NCBI GenBank assembly: GCA_028704945.1 | Contig: JAQWEL010000007.1 | Coordinates: forward strand, 1 to 59,217 | Direction: 5' to 3' | Length of the DNA: 59,217 bases | DNA from: Patescibacteria group bacterium | Lineage (GTDB): Bacteria > Patescibacteriota > Patescibacteriia > Patescibacteriales > Patescibacteriaceae | In this document: piece by piece, positions 8,982-16,991 of the stretch | How the letters are laid out: every line of letters begins with the position of its first letter | How positions within the stretch are numbered: position 1 is the stretch's first letter | The notes under the pieces: model-generated | What the model saw: the letters and a program-made list of their open reading frames with translations, nothing else | What the model was told of the DNA's origin: nothing | Database searches by the model: none | Translations under genes and position numbers: made by a program

Positions 8982-11330
8982 TTATTGAGTTAATAATTGA
9001 TTCGCTTTAACAATCCAAACATTGTTATCGCTTAAGACATAAAGTTCTTTGCCATCAGCTGACAGGGCTAACGCCTTTAGATTATTCCAATTATCGGACA
9101 TGTATTGTCCAGCTAGTTCTCCTTTTTTATTTAAAGCCACGATTCTTTTATTCTTTTTATCTAAAATATAAATCGTATCGGCCTTGATGTTGGTCGTAAA
9201 GCTGTCGGCTGACAATTCTGGCGAGATTGGCGCGACAGTAAAGTCTTGACGATTGCCGGAACGATATTTAATAATGTTATTTTCGCTTAATAAATAAATG
9301 TAACCGTCGATAGTTAAGTCCTTAATAGTATTTAATTCAGCCGGACCGCCGAGCCAAGTCGTTTTGCCGCTATAGTTAGCGCCATTTTTATTAAAGCGGT
9401 AAATTAATTTATTGTTGCCAGAAACTAAATATAGTCGGTTATTCCAAATAGCGCCACCAATAACATCCGTGGGCATATCACTGATGGTCGATTCACTGAC
9501 AACTCGATTTTTTAAATTGACGCTAACAATTTTATCATTAGCATAACAGTTGAAAAATCCGCTGGAACTATCGGCAGCCAAAGGATGGCAATTTTCTTGG
9601 CCAAGATTAATAGTGGCGTTAAGTGAAGTCTTATTTTTAGCATCAAATAAACGGAGTTCTTTGCCTGATGGAATTATTAGATATTGTTCCGCTCCATAAA
9701 TATAAGCAGCATTGTCTGGTATGCCTTCAATTTTTTGCAAATCATTAAGTCTGGTTAGGTGATAAAGAAAATCAGCGGAATTTTGCAGCCTTTTTTTATA
9801 GTCTTCGATTATTTTTTTCTCGTCGTCAAATTTAGCCGGCAGTTTGTTGATTTCATTCTCAATGTTTTTAGCGATAATTTTGGCGTTTTCATCGCAACAG
9901 ATCAGCTGTCCAGCCAAATTGTTAAATAAATCATCAAGATTTTTTTTGTTAGCAGTGATAATCGCTTGTCTATCTTTTTCAATTCTTTTATTGTTCAAAC
10001 TAAAAATATTAAAGATTAAAAAGATGAGCGAGGCGATAATCAGCCCGAGCATTAGCCAATGTTTTAGTTTCAAATTATTTTTTTTGTTTTTTAATTCTGA
10101 TATCAAAGCTTTACGTTCGGTTTGGTTGGTTATTATTTTGAAAAAACCAATTATTAAACCAACAGCAAAGCCAAATATTTTTTGGATTTTGCTAAAAATG
10201 TTTTTGAGCCCGGAAATAATCGTTTTTTTAGCCACCGACCGTCTTTCAATAATCACGGTTGATTTTTTGAAAATTTTATTTATTTTTTTAAAATCAAACA
10301 GGTTGGTGAATTTTTTTAAAGTTTCGGTCGTAAAAAGTCCGGTCGGACGCAAAATGGCGGCCGTGTCTTCTTCGGTTTTATTCAAAGCTTTGATTGATTG
10401 GCGATCAATGTCTTTAGGCGGAGCTATCTCGTTGGAACGTCGACTGGCAATCGCTTCAGATAAAGGATGCTTATAATTTTTATCTTGATTTTTGTTTTCC
10501 TGATTGTAATAGTGGGCGGAAGTGTCCTTAACTTCAATTGTCTTTGGTGTTAAATCAGCCGAAGATGGACGCTCCTTGTAAGTTTCTTCGATTAACGGTT
10601 TCTGGTTTTTGATTATTAATGTTAAAAAGGGAACGAATAAGGATGATTGCTCGATAATGTTTTTAATTTGCTTAGTGGCTCCAGCGGGTGGTAACGATGA
10701 GATGATTTTGATTAATTGGCGTTCATCTAAAAATTCATATAAAGATTCATTGGTAAAAATAAAGGCAGCCCCGAGCGGGATTAAGCCTTTGACAGTGCTG
10801 GAAAAAAGTTTGTTTTGATCGAATATTTCTCGAATAGGCTCAGCTGTATTTTTGGTAATATTGATAGCTAGGAATCCATCTGTAGTTTTAGCATCTTTAT
10901 TTTTTGGTTCGTATATCAAGATGCCTTTGTTCGATCCGATATTGGAAAAAAATATTTTATTTTCAAAAATTGTGCCAATAGTAATGCTGGCTGATTCCGG
11001 GGAAAAAGTTATGTGCTGATTGATTAGAAAATCTGATATTTGTTTATTCAATTTAGTGACAGCGTTTTCAAAAATACCTTCGATAGTAGCGTGTCCGGTT
11101 TTTTCCAAGTAAATTAATTCTTCCGAAGTATAATAATTTTGATTTAAGCAATTGACGATATGATCGACTAAAACTAAATTATCCAATCGTCTGGATTGGA
11201 TTTCGGCTACAACAAAAAGCCTGCCTAGCAGATTTTCTTCGGCCTGGCTTGGCTGACTTAAGATGATTTTTCCGATTGGTCCGGATTTAGATTCCGGACT
11301 AACTACCAATTGACTGATTTTGCAATTCAT
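8982..11330 (-). CDS. Membrane-anchored PP2C-like / beta-propeller protein
   Basis: Protein of 782 aa. Residues about 1-230 resemble a PPM/PP2C phosphatase fold (ITIGTIFENKIFFSNIGSNK, then AAFIFTNESLYEFLDE). The N-terminal metal-binding Asp motifs are not evident, so it may be a degenerate, non-catalytic sensor. A Lys/Ser-rich linker follows, then a membrane helix near residues 420-443 (HWLMLGLIIASLIFLIFNIF). A short coiled coil comes next, then a C-terminal series of about six repeated beta-blade units (GGAIWNNRLYLVSGNNKLIY; DLTIDGYIYLLSENNIIKYR), like an NHL/WD propeller. This suggests a signal protein coupling an external propeller to a cytoplasmic domain. The start is overlaid by a hairpin (about 11337-11353). 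I know no named family for this architecture. Confidence 0.7.
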   Translation of the reverse strand: MNCKISQLVVSPESKSGPIGKIILSQPSQAEENLLGRLFVVAEIQSRRLDNLVLVDHIVNCLNQNYYTSEELIYLEKTGHATIEGIFENAVTKLNKQISDFLINQHITFSPESASITIGTIFENKIFFSNIGSNKGILIYEPKNKDAKTTDGFLAINITKNTAEPIREIFDQNKLFSSTVKGLIPLGAAFIFTNESLYEFLDERQLIKIISSLPPAGATKQIKNIIEQSSLFVPFLTLIIKNQKPLIEETYKERPSSADLTPKTIEVKDTSAHYYNQENKNQDKNYKHPLSEAIASRRSNEIAPPKDIDRQSIKALNKTEEDTAAILRPTGLFTTETLKKFTNLFDFKKINKIFKKSTVIIERRSVAKKTIISGLKNIFSKIQKIFGFAVGLIIGFFKIITNQTERKALISELKNKKNNLKLKHWLMLGLIIASLIFLIFNIFSLNNKRIEKDRQAIITANKKNLDDLFNNLAGQLICCDENAKIIAKNIENEINKLPAKFDDEKKIIEDYKKRLQNSADFLYHLTRLNDLQKIEGIPDNAAYIYGAEQYLIIPSGKELRLFDAKNKTSLNATINLGQENCHPLAADSSSGFFNCYANDKIVSVNLKNRVVSESTISDMPTDVIGGAIWNNRLYLVSGNNKLIYRFNKNGANYSGKTTWLGGPAELNTIKDLTIDGYIYLLSENNIIKYRSGNRQDFTVAPISPELSADSFTTNIKADTIYILDKKNKRIVALNKKGELAGQYMSDNWNNLKALALSADGKELYVLSDNNVWIVKANQLLTQ

Positions 11331-11336
11331 AAATTA

Positions 11337-11353
11337 GCCGTCCTAAGGGCGGT
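11337..11353 (-). promoter_or_regulatory. Hairpin just upstream of the PP2C-like gene start
   Basis: On the minus strand CCGCCC-TTA-GGACGG forms a short GC hairpin directly before the start codon. A GGAGG sequence lies on its 5' side, about 25 bases from the ATG. The stem could bring this Shine-Dalgarno sequence nearer to the start or mask it; this is inference. Confidence 0.35.
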
Positions 11354-11362
11354 TTCCTCCTA

Positions 11363-11391
11363 TTGACTGTCAACTATTTTCATTATACTAT
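11363..11391 (+). promoter_or_regulatory. Sigma-70 type promoter
   Basis: TTGACT (11363-11368), 17-base spacer, TACTAT (11386-11391), ending 23 bases before the start at 11415. Confidence 0.65.
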
Positions 11392-11414
11392 ATTTTTAAG
11401 AATTTGAAAACATT

Positions 11415-12077
11415 ATGCTTGATAAGCTATTTGGCTCTAATGCCCGGGTTAAACTTTTAAAACTTTTTTTATTGCACCCTAATGAGAGGTTTTATATTAG
11501 GGAAATTGCCAGAGAACTTGATTTGCAATTAAATTCTGTTTTTAGAGAATTAAATAATTTAGAAGATCTTGGTCTGCTTTGTTCAGAGACTTGCCCGGAA
11601 GGCGAAGGGGAATTTTTGGTTGGAGAAGAAGCAAGCATTGTAGTGGAAGCTACTCCGCAAACTAAACGCAAGACTAAAGAAAAACAGAAACAAGATAGAA
11701 AATATTATCGTGTTAATACTGATTTCTTATTTTATAATGAAATAAAAGCCCTCATCGTTAAATCCCAGATGCTTTATGAAAAAGATTTTACTGAGAAATT
11801 AAAGAAAATAGGTAATATCAAACTGCTAATCTTGACTGGCTCGTTTGTTAATAAACCGGATTCTAATGTTGATTTATTTGTGGTTGGTCAGATTAATAAA
11901 TCAAAGTTAATAAAAATAGTTGAAGATCTTGAGTCCGAATTAGTTAAGGAAATTAATTACTCCATTATGGAGGAAACAGAATTTAATTATCGCAGAGAAA
12001 TTGCTGATGTTTTTCTTTATAATATTTTAGACGGAGAGAAAATTGTAGTTGTTGATCATGAACATCTATTATTATAA
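11415..12077 (+). CDS. Winged-helix protein with nucleotidyltransferase-like C-terminus
   Basis: Protein of 220 aa. Residues 1-65 form a winged helix-turn-helix of the MarR/ArsR-like kind (ERFYIREIARELDLQLNSVF). A Lys/Glu-rich linker follows (KRKTKEKQKQDRKY). The C-terminal half has KLLILTGSFVNKPDSNVDLF, similar to the GSF...D.D signature of minimal nucleotidyltransferases. In that family the motif binds ATP and metal; here it may serve sensing. Such wHTH-nucleotidyltransferase-like fusions are common in CPR genomes and are usually annotated as transcriptional regulators. It has its own promoter and terminator, so it is probably monocistronic. Its target is unknown. Confidence 0.7.
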   Translation: MLDKLFGSNARVKLLKLFLLHPNERFYIREIARELDLQLNSVFRELNNLEDLGLLCSETCPEGEGEFLVGEEASIVVEATPQTKRKTKEKQKQDRKYYRVNTDFLFYNEIKALIVKSQMLYEKDFTEKLKKIGNIKLLILTGSFVNKPDSNVDLFVVGQINKSKLIKIVEDLESELVKEINYSIMEETEFNYRREIADVFLYNILDGEKIVVVDHEHLLL

Positions 12078-12078
12078 G

Positions 12079-12105
12079 ACAGGTTAAGGCCTGTTTTTTA
12101 TTATT
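12079..12105 (+). terminator. Intrinsic terminator
   Basis: ACAGG/CCTGT stem with a six-base loop, followed by TTTTTTATT, directly after the winged-helix gene. Confidence 0.75.
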
Positions 12106-12125
12106 GCTTGATTTTGATATTAATA

Positions 12126-12154
12126 TTGACTTTTTATGATATTTATGCTATTAT
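12126..12154 (+). promoter_or_regulatory. Strong sigma-70 type promoter
   Basis: TTGACT (12126-12131), exactly 17 bases, TATTAT (12149-12154). It precedes the sigma-4/HARE-HTH gene by about 78 bases, leaving a long AT-rich leader. Confidence 0.8.
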
Positions 12155-12231
12155 CTCCTTATAAATATAAATAATATATTTTTTTATTAAATATTAGCCA
12201 AATTTAGCTTGTTAAATATGGTAGCAATTTT

Positions 12232-13437
12232 ATGAACTCGGAAGAATCAATCTTAAATCAGATTATGGCGAGTAACCAAAAAGAAGTTTTGGTTAGCGTT
12301 AATATAGCCGAGATTATTTCTCGCTTGTTTGAAAATCTGAACAAAAGGGAGCAGGAGGTGCTATCAAGCCGCTTTGGTTTGGCTGGCAATCCAAAGGAAA
12401 CCTTGGAGGCGATTGGCAAAAAACATCAGTTAACCAGAGAACGTATTCGCCAAATCGAAACTTCAAGCGTAGCTAAAATTAAAAAAATTCAAGATTCAGA
12501 TGTTGCTTTGGCTAAAATTCGCCAAGCCATCAATCAGATTATTGAAGAACATGGCGGTGTAATTGACAAAGCCTATCTTTTTGAAATTTTGCATTATATT
12601 TCAAAGTTAAACCAAGTTTCTAACAGTAAAGATGAGCATGATCGCTACGCTGATTTTTTGGTCACCCGTATTTTTAGCGATAATTTTGATGAAATAAGCA
12701 ATTCTAAATATTTTAATAATTTTATTAAACCTAAGTTTTATAATACTGATCACTTAGATTTGGTTGCTGAAGAATTACTTAAGAAAATCGAAGAAGCTAA
12801 ACGCTTGCTTTCTACTGAAGAATTGATTGAATTAGCTCAAAGTTTAGTCAGCCTAAATGAACATAAGGACAAAATCGCTACTCCTGATAAACTTGATTTA
12901 TCAAAATTGTTATCCGAAATTATTAACGATTTTAATGATAATATTTATCAAAATAGGAATATTTATAATTTTTTACGCTTACTAAGCGATTTAGAAATTA
13001 ATAAATTCGGCCGCTGGGGCAATGTTAAATGGCGCGAAGTCAATCCAAAAACTATTAACGACAAGATTTATTTGGTTTTGAAAAACGAAGGCAAGCCAAT
13101 GTATTACGGCGACATCGCTAAAAAAATTCAAGACCTTGGTTTTGACCACAAAGGTGTCAATATCGCTACCACCCATAATGAACTTATTTTGGATGATAAA
13201 TATGTTTTAGTTGGACGCGGTTTATATGGTCTCAGAGAATGGGGCTATAAGAACGGTACCGTTGCCGATGTTATTGCTAGTATTATCGAAGAATTCGGCA
13301 GCCCGGTTTTGAAAGAAGAGGTTGTTAAAAAAGTTATGGATCAGCGTTTGGTTAAACAGACAACCATTAATTTAGCTTTGATGAACAAAGCTAAATTCCG
13401 CAAGCTTGACGGCGGCTATTACGAATTAGTTAAATAA
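12232..13437 (+). CDS. Sigma-70 region 4 / HARE-HTH fusion protein
   Basis: Protein of 401 aa. Residues about 30-85 match sigma-70 region 4 (LNKREQEVLSSRFGLAG, then the helix-turn-helix TRERIRQIETSSVAKIKKI). Sigma regions 2 and 3 are absent. The middle is helical and unrecognised. Residues about 280-340 match a HARE-HTH domain (MYYGDIAKKIQDLG, VLVGRGLYGLREWGY), the module of the RNA polymerase delta subunit. A final HTH-like segment follows. The combination suggests an RNA-polymerase-associated factor that contacts the -35 element or modulates the holoenzyme rather than a complete sigma factor. The gene stands alone between its own promoter and terminator, as expected for a housekeeping regulator. 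Confidence 0.82.
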   Translation: MNSEESILNQIMASNQKEVLVSVNIAEIISRLFENLNKREQEVLSSRFGLAGNPKETLEAIGKKHQLTRERIRQIETSSVAKIKKIQDSDVALAKIRQAINQIIEEHGGVIDKAYLFEILHYISKLNQVSNSKDEHDRYADFLVTRIFSDNFDEISNSKYFNNFIKPKFYNTDHLDLVAEELLKKIEEAKRLLSTEELIELAQSLVSLNEHKDKIATPDKLDLSKLLSEIINDFNDNIYQNRNIYNFLRLLSDLEINKFGRWGNVKWREVNPKTINDKIYLVLKNEGKPMYYGDIAKKIQDLGFDHKGVNIATTHNELILDDKYVLVGRGLYGLREWGYKNGTVADVIASIIEEFGSPVLKEEVVKKVMDQRLVKQTTINLALMNKAKFRKLDGGYYELVK

Positions 13438-13450
13438 AAATATATTCTCA

Positions 13451-13484
13451 AAAAAACAGAGCCTAAGTAAGGTTCTGTTTTTTA
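13451..13484 (+). terminator. Intrinsic terminator
   Basis: Stem AAAAAACAGAGCCT with AGGTTCTGTTTTTT (one G/T pair), five- to six-base loop, T-rich tail. Confidence 0.85.
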
Positions 13485-13517
13485 TATTTTAAGTATATTC
13501 ATAAGAATTATAATTTG

Positions 13518-13526
13518 TGCTATAAT
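13518..13526 (+). promoter_or_regulatory. Extended -10 promoter
   Basis: TGCTATAAT, an extended -10 with no good -35, starts about 20 bases before the gene at 13538. The transcript leader would be very short. Confidence 0.55.
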
Positions 13527-13537
13527 TTTTAGCAGAT

Positions 13538-14917
13538 ATGCAAATAGAGTTATTTATTGATGAATACGCTCAAATTATTAATTTGCCGATAGGGGAAATT
13601 GTTTACCGTATCTTTTTTTGGTATTTTGGCTGGTTGCCAATCGCTATCGTTTTTTTGTATGGCGCTTTGCAATTATGGATAGATTATATTGAGAATAAAT
13701 GGTATGCGAAGCAAAAATTTGTTCTTTTGGCTATTGATGTGCCAAGAAATAATGAACAATCTCCTAAGGCGGTTGAAAATTTGTTTTCTTATTTGATGGG
13801 AATTCATAAAAATCCCAATTTGATTGAGCAGTATTGGGAAGGGCAATTTCAACTTGGTTTTAGTTTTGAAATTGTTGGTATAGATGGTTACGTTCAGTTT
13901 TTAATCAGAACACCTAATAATTTTAGATCCAACATAGAGACAGCTGTTTATTCTCAATATCCTGACGCTGAAATTACCGAAGTAAGCGATTATACAACAG
14001 GAACCCCTAGTATTTTTCCTGATCCAGAGTTTGATATCTGGGGAGCGGAATATACTTTTGTTGGCCCTGAACAGCTACCAATTAAATGTTATCGTGAATT
14101 TGAACATAATTATGGCGCCCCAGAAACTGTCTATAAGGACTCAATGGCTAACTTGATGGATTTGTTGTCAAGCTTAAGACCAGGAGAGCAATGTTGGTTT
14201 CAATTATTGATAAACCCGATTGATAATTCTTGGGTAAAAAAGACGGACGAATTTATGGCTGGGCTTATACCTAAGCCGCCGGAGACCTTGATGAATATGC
14301 CGCCGCATAAAAAAGAACAACTCGAGGCTGCAGCTATAAAGAAAAGCAAAATTTGTTTTAAGGCTAAAAGCAGAGTAATTTATTTTACCAAAAAAGAATT
14401 AATGAATAAACCAAAAGTCGTTAATGGCTTTAATGGTTACATGAGGCAATTTGCTCAAAATAATTTAAATGGCTTTATGCCATATAAACGCTCTATCACC
14501 AAAACTGATTATTTTTTAGCAGAGTATAGAGTAAATATTAAAAAGAATAATTTAATGTCGGCTTTTAAAAGTAGAAGTTCATATCGTGGCGGGCCAACTT
14601 ATTTAATGAGCGTTGAAGAATTAGCAACTCTCTGGCATTTTCCGATTGATGCTGTTATTAAAGCGCCTTTGCTGCAAAGAGCGGCCGCCAAGAAGATTGA
14701 AGCGCCAATGACTTTGCCGTCAATTGATTCTTTTAGGGATAATAATCAGGTGGAATCTATTTTTGATAAGGATCATGTTATTGAAGAAAATGAAGTTAAA
14801 CCAAAGGAAAGATCGCCCAGAGATTTTGTTGATTTTTTAGAAGAAGAGATTAGCAAAGGTGACGAAAGGATTAAAGTTTCTAATAATGAGCCGCCAACTA
14901 ATTTGCCGTTTGTTTAA
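13538..14917 (+). CDS. Membrane protein, likely partner of the VirD4-like ATPase
   Basis: Protein of 459 aa with one N-terminal hydrophobic segment (FFWYFGWLPIAIVFLYGALQ, residues about 27-46). A soluble body follows with the conserved-looking blocks FLIRTPNNFRSNIE, WGAEYTFVGPEQLPIKCYRE and PGEQCWFQLLINP. The C-terminus is charged and probably disordered (VKPKERSPRDFVDFLEEEI). Proteins of this layout are found in CPR genomes next to TraG/VirD4-like or HerA-like ATPases, here at 15327. I infer a membrane component of a conjugation-like or DNA-translocation machine. No catalytic motif is visible and no named domain is assigned with confidence. Confidence 0.65.
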   Translation: MQIELFIDEYAQIINLPIGEIVYRIFFWYFGWLPIAIVFLYGALQLWIDYIENKWYAKQKFVLLAIDVPRNNEQSPKAVENLFSYLMGIHKNPNLIEQYWEGQFQLGFSFEIVGIDGYVQFLIRTPNNFRSNIETAVYSQYPDAEITEVSDYTTGTPSIFPDPEFDIWGAEYTFVGPEQLPIKCYREFEHNYGAPETVYKDSMANLMDLLSSLRPGEQCWFQLLINPIDNSWVKKTDEFMAGLIPKPPETLMNMPPHKKEQLEAAAIKKSKICFKAKSRVIYFTKKELMNKPKVVNGFNGYMRQFAQNNLNGFMPYKRSITKTDYFLAEYRVNIKKNNLMSAFKSRSSYRGGPTYLMSVEELATLWHFPIDAVIKAPLLQRAAAKKIEAPMTLPSIDSFRDNNQVESIFDKDHVIEENEVKPKERSPRDFVDFLEEEISKGDERIKVSNNEPPTNLPFV

Positions 14918-14933
14918 TTAACTTAATATTATA

Positions 14934-14960
14934 AAAGTCTCTCATTAGTAGAGATTTTTT
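14934..14960 (+). terminator. Intrinsic terminator
   Basis: TCTCT/AGAGA stem followed by a TTTTTT run, directly after the membrane-protein gene. Confidence 0.7.
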
Positions 14961-14964
14961 AATA

Positions 14965-14993
14965 TTGACACTTTATGAGCTTTATGATTTAAT
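14965..14993 (+). promoter_or_regulatory. Sigma-70 type promoter for the small acidic gene
   Basis: Perfect TTGACA (14965-14970), 17-base spacer, TTTAAT (14988-14993). It begins immediately after the preceding terminator. Confidence 0.75.
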
Positions 14994-15036
14994 CTTAAAT
15001 TAATTGTTCTTTTTAATTTGTTTAATGGAGGATAAA

Positions 15037-15222
15037 ATGGCAATCATTGATAAGCATGCTTCCAATCTCGATGATATGGAAGAAGAGTATTTAACTGAAA
15101 ACGAATCAGTTGACGACGATGATGAAGACTGGGATGACGAAGAAGACTGGGATGATGAAGGATTGGATTACAAAGAATGGGACGACGATGAAGAATGGCG
15201 GGAAGATGACGATGAATTTTAA
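15037..15222 (+). CDS. Small, extremely acidic protein
   Basis: Protein of 61 aa from the ATG at 15037. That start is fixed by GGAGG six bases upstream, one of the few clear Shine-Dalgarno sequences here; the TTG at 15004 is unlikely. More than half of the residues are Asp or Glu. The second half repeats a DEDWDDEEDWDD-type unit with regularly spaced Trp, ending REDDDEF. The gene has its own promoter and hairpin terminator and lies between the two DNA-translocation-like genes. Such proteins can mimic nucleic acid, chelate cations or act as chaperones. No function can be assigned from sequence. Confidence 0.75.
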   Translation: MAIIDKHASNLDDMEEEYLTENESVDDDDEDWDDEEDWDDEGLDYKEWDDDEEWREDDDEF

Positions 15223-15230
15223 ATTATGAT

Positions 15231-15263
15231 AAACGGGTACTAATAATTAGCATCCGTTTTTTA
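15231..15263 (+). terminator. Intrinsic terminator with nested stem
   Basis: AAACGG (15231-15236) pairs with CCGTTT (15254-15259), enclosing CTAAT-A-ATTAG. A T-rich tail follows. Confidence 0.7.
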
Positions 15264-15276
15264 ATTGAACTTGATT

Positions 15277-15306
15277 TTGGACAATCTTTTAATTAACTGA
15301 TAAAAT
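15277..15306 (+). promoter_or_regulatory. Possible promoter for the VirD4-like gene
   Basis: TTGGAC (15277-15282), 18 bases, TAAAAT (15301-15306), ending about 20 bases before the start codon. Confidence 0.45.
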
Positions 15307-15326
15307 AAAGCCAATAAGAAAAAAAT

Positions 15327-16991
15327 ATGTCTAATGAAAATATAACCGTTTTTGCGGAAACGACTTTTAGGAATCAATTTAGGAAATTTGGCATCAAAAC
15401 CGATGATCGCCGCCGTCATATGTATATTATCGGTAAATCAGGCATGGGTAAATCAACAATTTTGGAAAATATGATTGTTGAGGATATCCGCGCTGGCAAA
15501 GGCGTGGCCGTGGTTGATCCTCATGGTGAGTTGGCAGAAAAGATTATTGAGTTTATTCCTGATAATCGCATTGATGATGTGGTGTATTTTAATCCATCTG
15601 ACACCGAATACCCAGTAGCTTTTAATATCTTGGAAACAGTTGACCCGGCTTATCGGCATTTAGTCGCCTCTGGTTTAATCGGCGTCTTTCAAAAACTTTG
15701 GGCTGATTCTTGGGGACCTCGTTTGGAGTATATTTTGCGCAACGCCATTTTGGCTACTTTAGACTATCCCGGTTCAACCCTTTTGTCAGTTACCAGAATG
15801 TTGTCTGATAAAGTGTTCCGTAAAAAAGTAGTTGAATCTATCAGTGATCCAGTTGTTAAAGCTTTTTGGGTAAAAGAATTTGCCGGCTATCAGGATAAAT
15901 TTGCTTCCGAAGCAGTTGCCCCAATCCAAAATAAAGTCGGGCAATTTTTGTCGAGTTCTTTGATCCGTAATATTGTCGGTCAAGTTAAGTCTTCAATTGA
16001 TATTAGAAAAATAATGGATGAAAAGAAGATTTTAGTTATGAATCTATCCAAAGGACGTATCGGTGAGGATAACTCGCAATTATTGGGAGCAATGATGGTT
16101 ACTAAGATCCAGTTAGCCGCTATGAGCCGTGTTGATATTTCTGAGGATGTCCGCAATGATTTTTATCTTTATGTTGATGAGTTTCAAAATTTTGCTACTG
16201 ATTCGTTTGCGACGATTTTGTCTGAAGCTCGTAAGTATAGACTTAATTTAATTATGGGTCATCAATATATTGAGCAACTGACTGATAAAGTCCGTGCAGC
16301 TGTTTTTGGCAACGTCGGCACCTTAGTTGTCTTTAGAGTAGGCGCGCCTGATGCTGAAATTTTAGTCAAAGAATTCAAGCCAACTTTTACTGAAGAAGAT
16401 TTAGTAAATTTACCTAAATTCAATTTTATTAACAAGTTAATGATTGATGGCATAGCCTCTGATCCTTTTTCAGCTCGAGGTTTACCGCCCTTAAAATCGA
16501 TTGAGAAAACAGGCAATTTAGAAAAGGTAATTAATACCAGCCGCGAGCATTATGCTCACGATAAAAAATCAGTCGAAGAAATTATTGCTAAGTGGCACGA
16601 AGAAGATTTAGCGCCTAAAGAAAAAAGTAATTCTGCAGAAGATAAATCAGCGCCTCGATCAAATACTCAATCAGCTTATAATCCAAAACAAGCCGACAAT
16701 GGCTGGCCAGCCGAGTGCGCTGGCTGTGGTAAATCAATTATAGTGGGTTTTCAACCAGATGGTATTCGCCCAATTTTTTGTAAAAGCTGCTTGGCTAAAT
16801 CAAAAGAAGATAGAGCTAAAGAAGCTGAAAATCGTAAACGAGCTAAAGTGGTTGAATTGGCTGGTTTAGCCACTCAGGCTGCGCCCGGCTTAAGTTTGGC
16901 TGATTTGAGCAATAAAAAGCCAGTTAATTTTAAGGGTAAAGAAATTGATATTGATAAAATTAATAAAGATAAAACAGAGGAAACTCTATGA
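15327..16991 (+). CDS. VirD4/TraG-like conjugative ATPase with C-terminal zinc ribbon
   Basis: Protein of 554 aa. It has Walker A GKSGMGKST (residues 36-44) preceded by DDRRRHMYII, the fold entry VVDPHGELAEKI, and Walker B with downstream DEF (NDFYLYVDEFQNFATDSF). A conserved MGHQYIEQL segment follows. These place it in the VirD4/TraG/HerA-FtsK group that moves DNA or protein with ATP. There is no N-terminal membrane helix, so docking may depend on the membrane partner at 13538. Residues about 463-492 carry two C-x2-C pairs (CAGC, CKSC), a zinc-ribbon-like tail. The substrate could be DNA taken up or exported through pili; no relaxase is nearby. Confidence 0.85.
   Translation: MSNENITVFAETTFRNQFRKFGIKTDDRRRHMYIIGKSGMGKSTILENMIVEDIRAGKGVAVVDPHGELAEKIIEFIPDNRIDDVVYFNPSDTEYPVAFNILETVDPAYRHLVASGLIGVFQKLWADSWGPRLEYILRNAILATLDYPGSTLLSVTRMLSDKVFRKKVVESISDPVVKAFWVKEFAGYQDKFASEAVAPIQNKVGQFLSSSLIRNIVGQVKSSIDIRKIMDEKKILVMNLSKGRIGEDNSQLLGAMMVTKIQLAAMSRVDISEDVRNDFYLYVDEFQNFATDSFATILSEARKYRLNLIMGHQYIEQLTDKVRAAVFGNVGTLVVFRVGAPDAEILVKEFKPTFTEEDLVNLPKFNFINKLMIDGIASDPFSARGLPPLKSIEKTGNLEKVINTSREHYAHDKKSVEEIIAKWHEEDLAPKEKSNSAEDKSAPRSNTQSAYNPKQADNGWPAECAGCGKSIIVGFQPDGIRPIFCKSCLAKSKEDRAKEAENRKRAKVVELAGLATQAAPGLSLADLSNKKPVNFKGKEIDIDKINKDKTEETL

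Noticed and set aside
9844-10476. Plus-strand frame of 210 codons antisense to the PP2C-like gene
   Set aside because: Hydrophobic low-information product, a shadow of the long minus-strand gene whose domains are recognisable.
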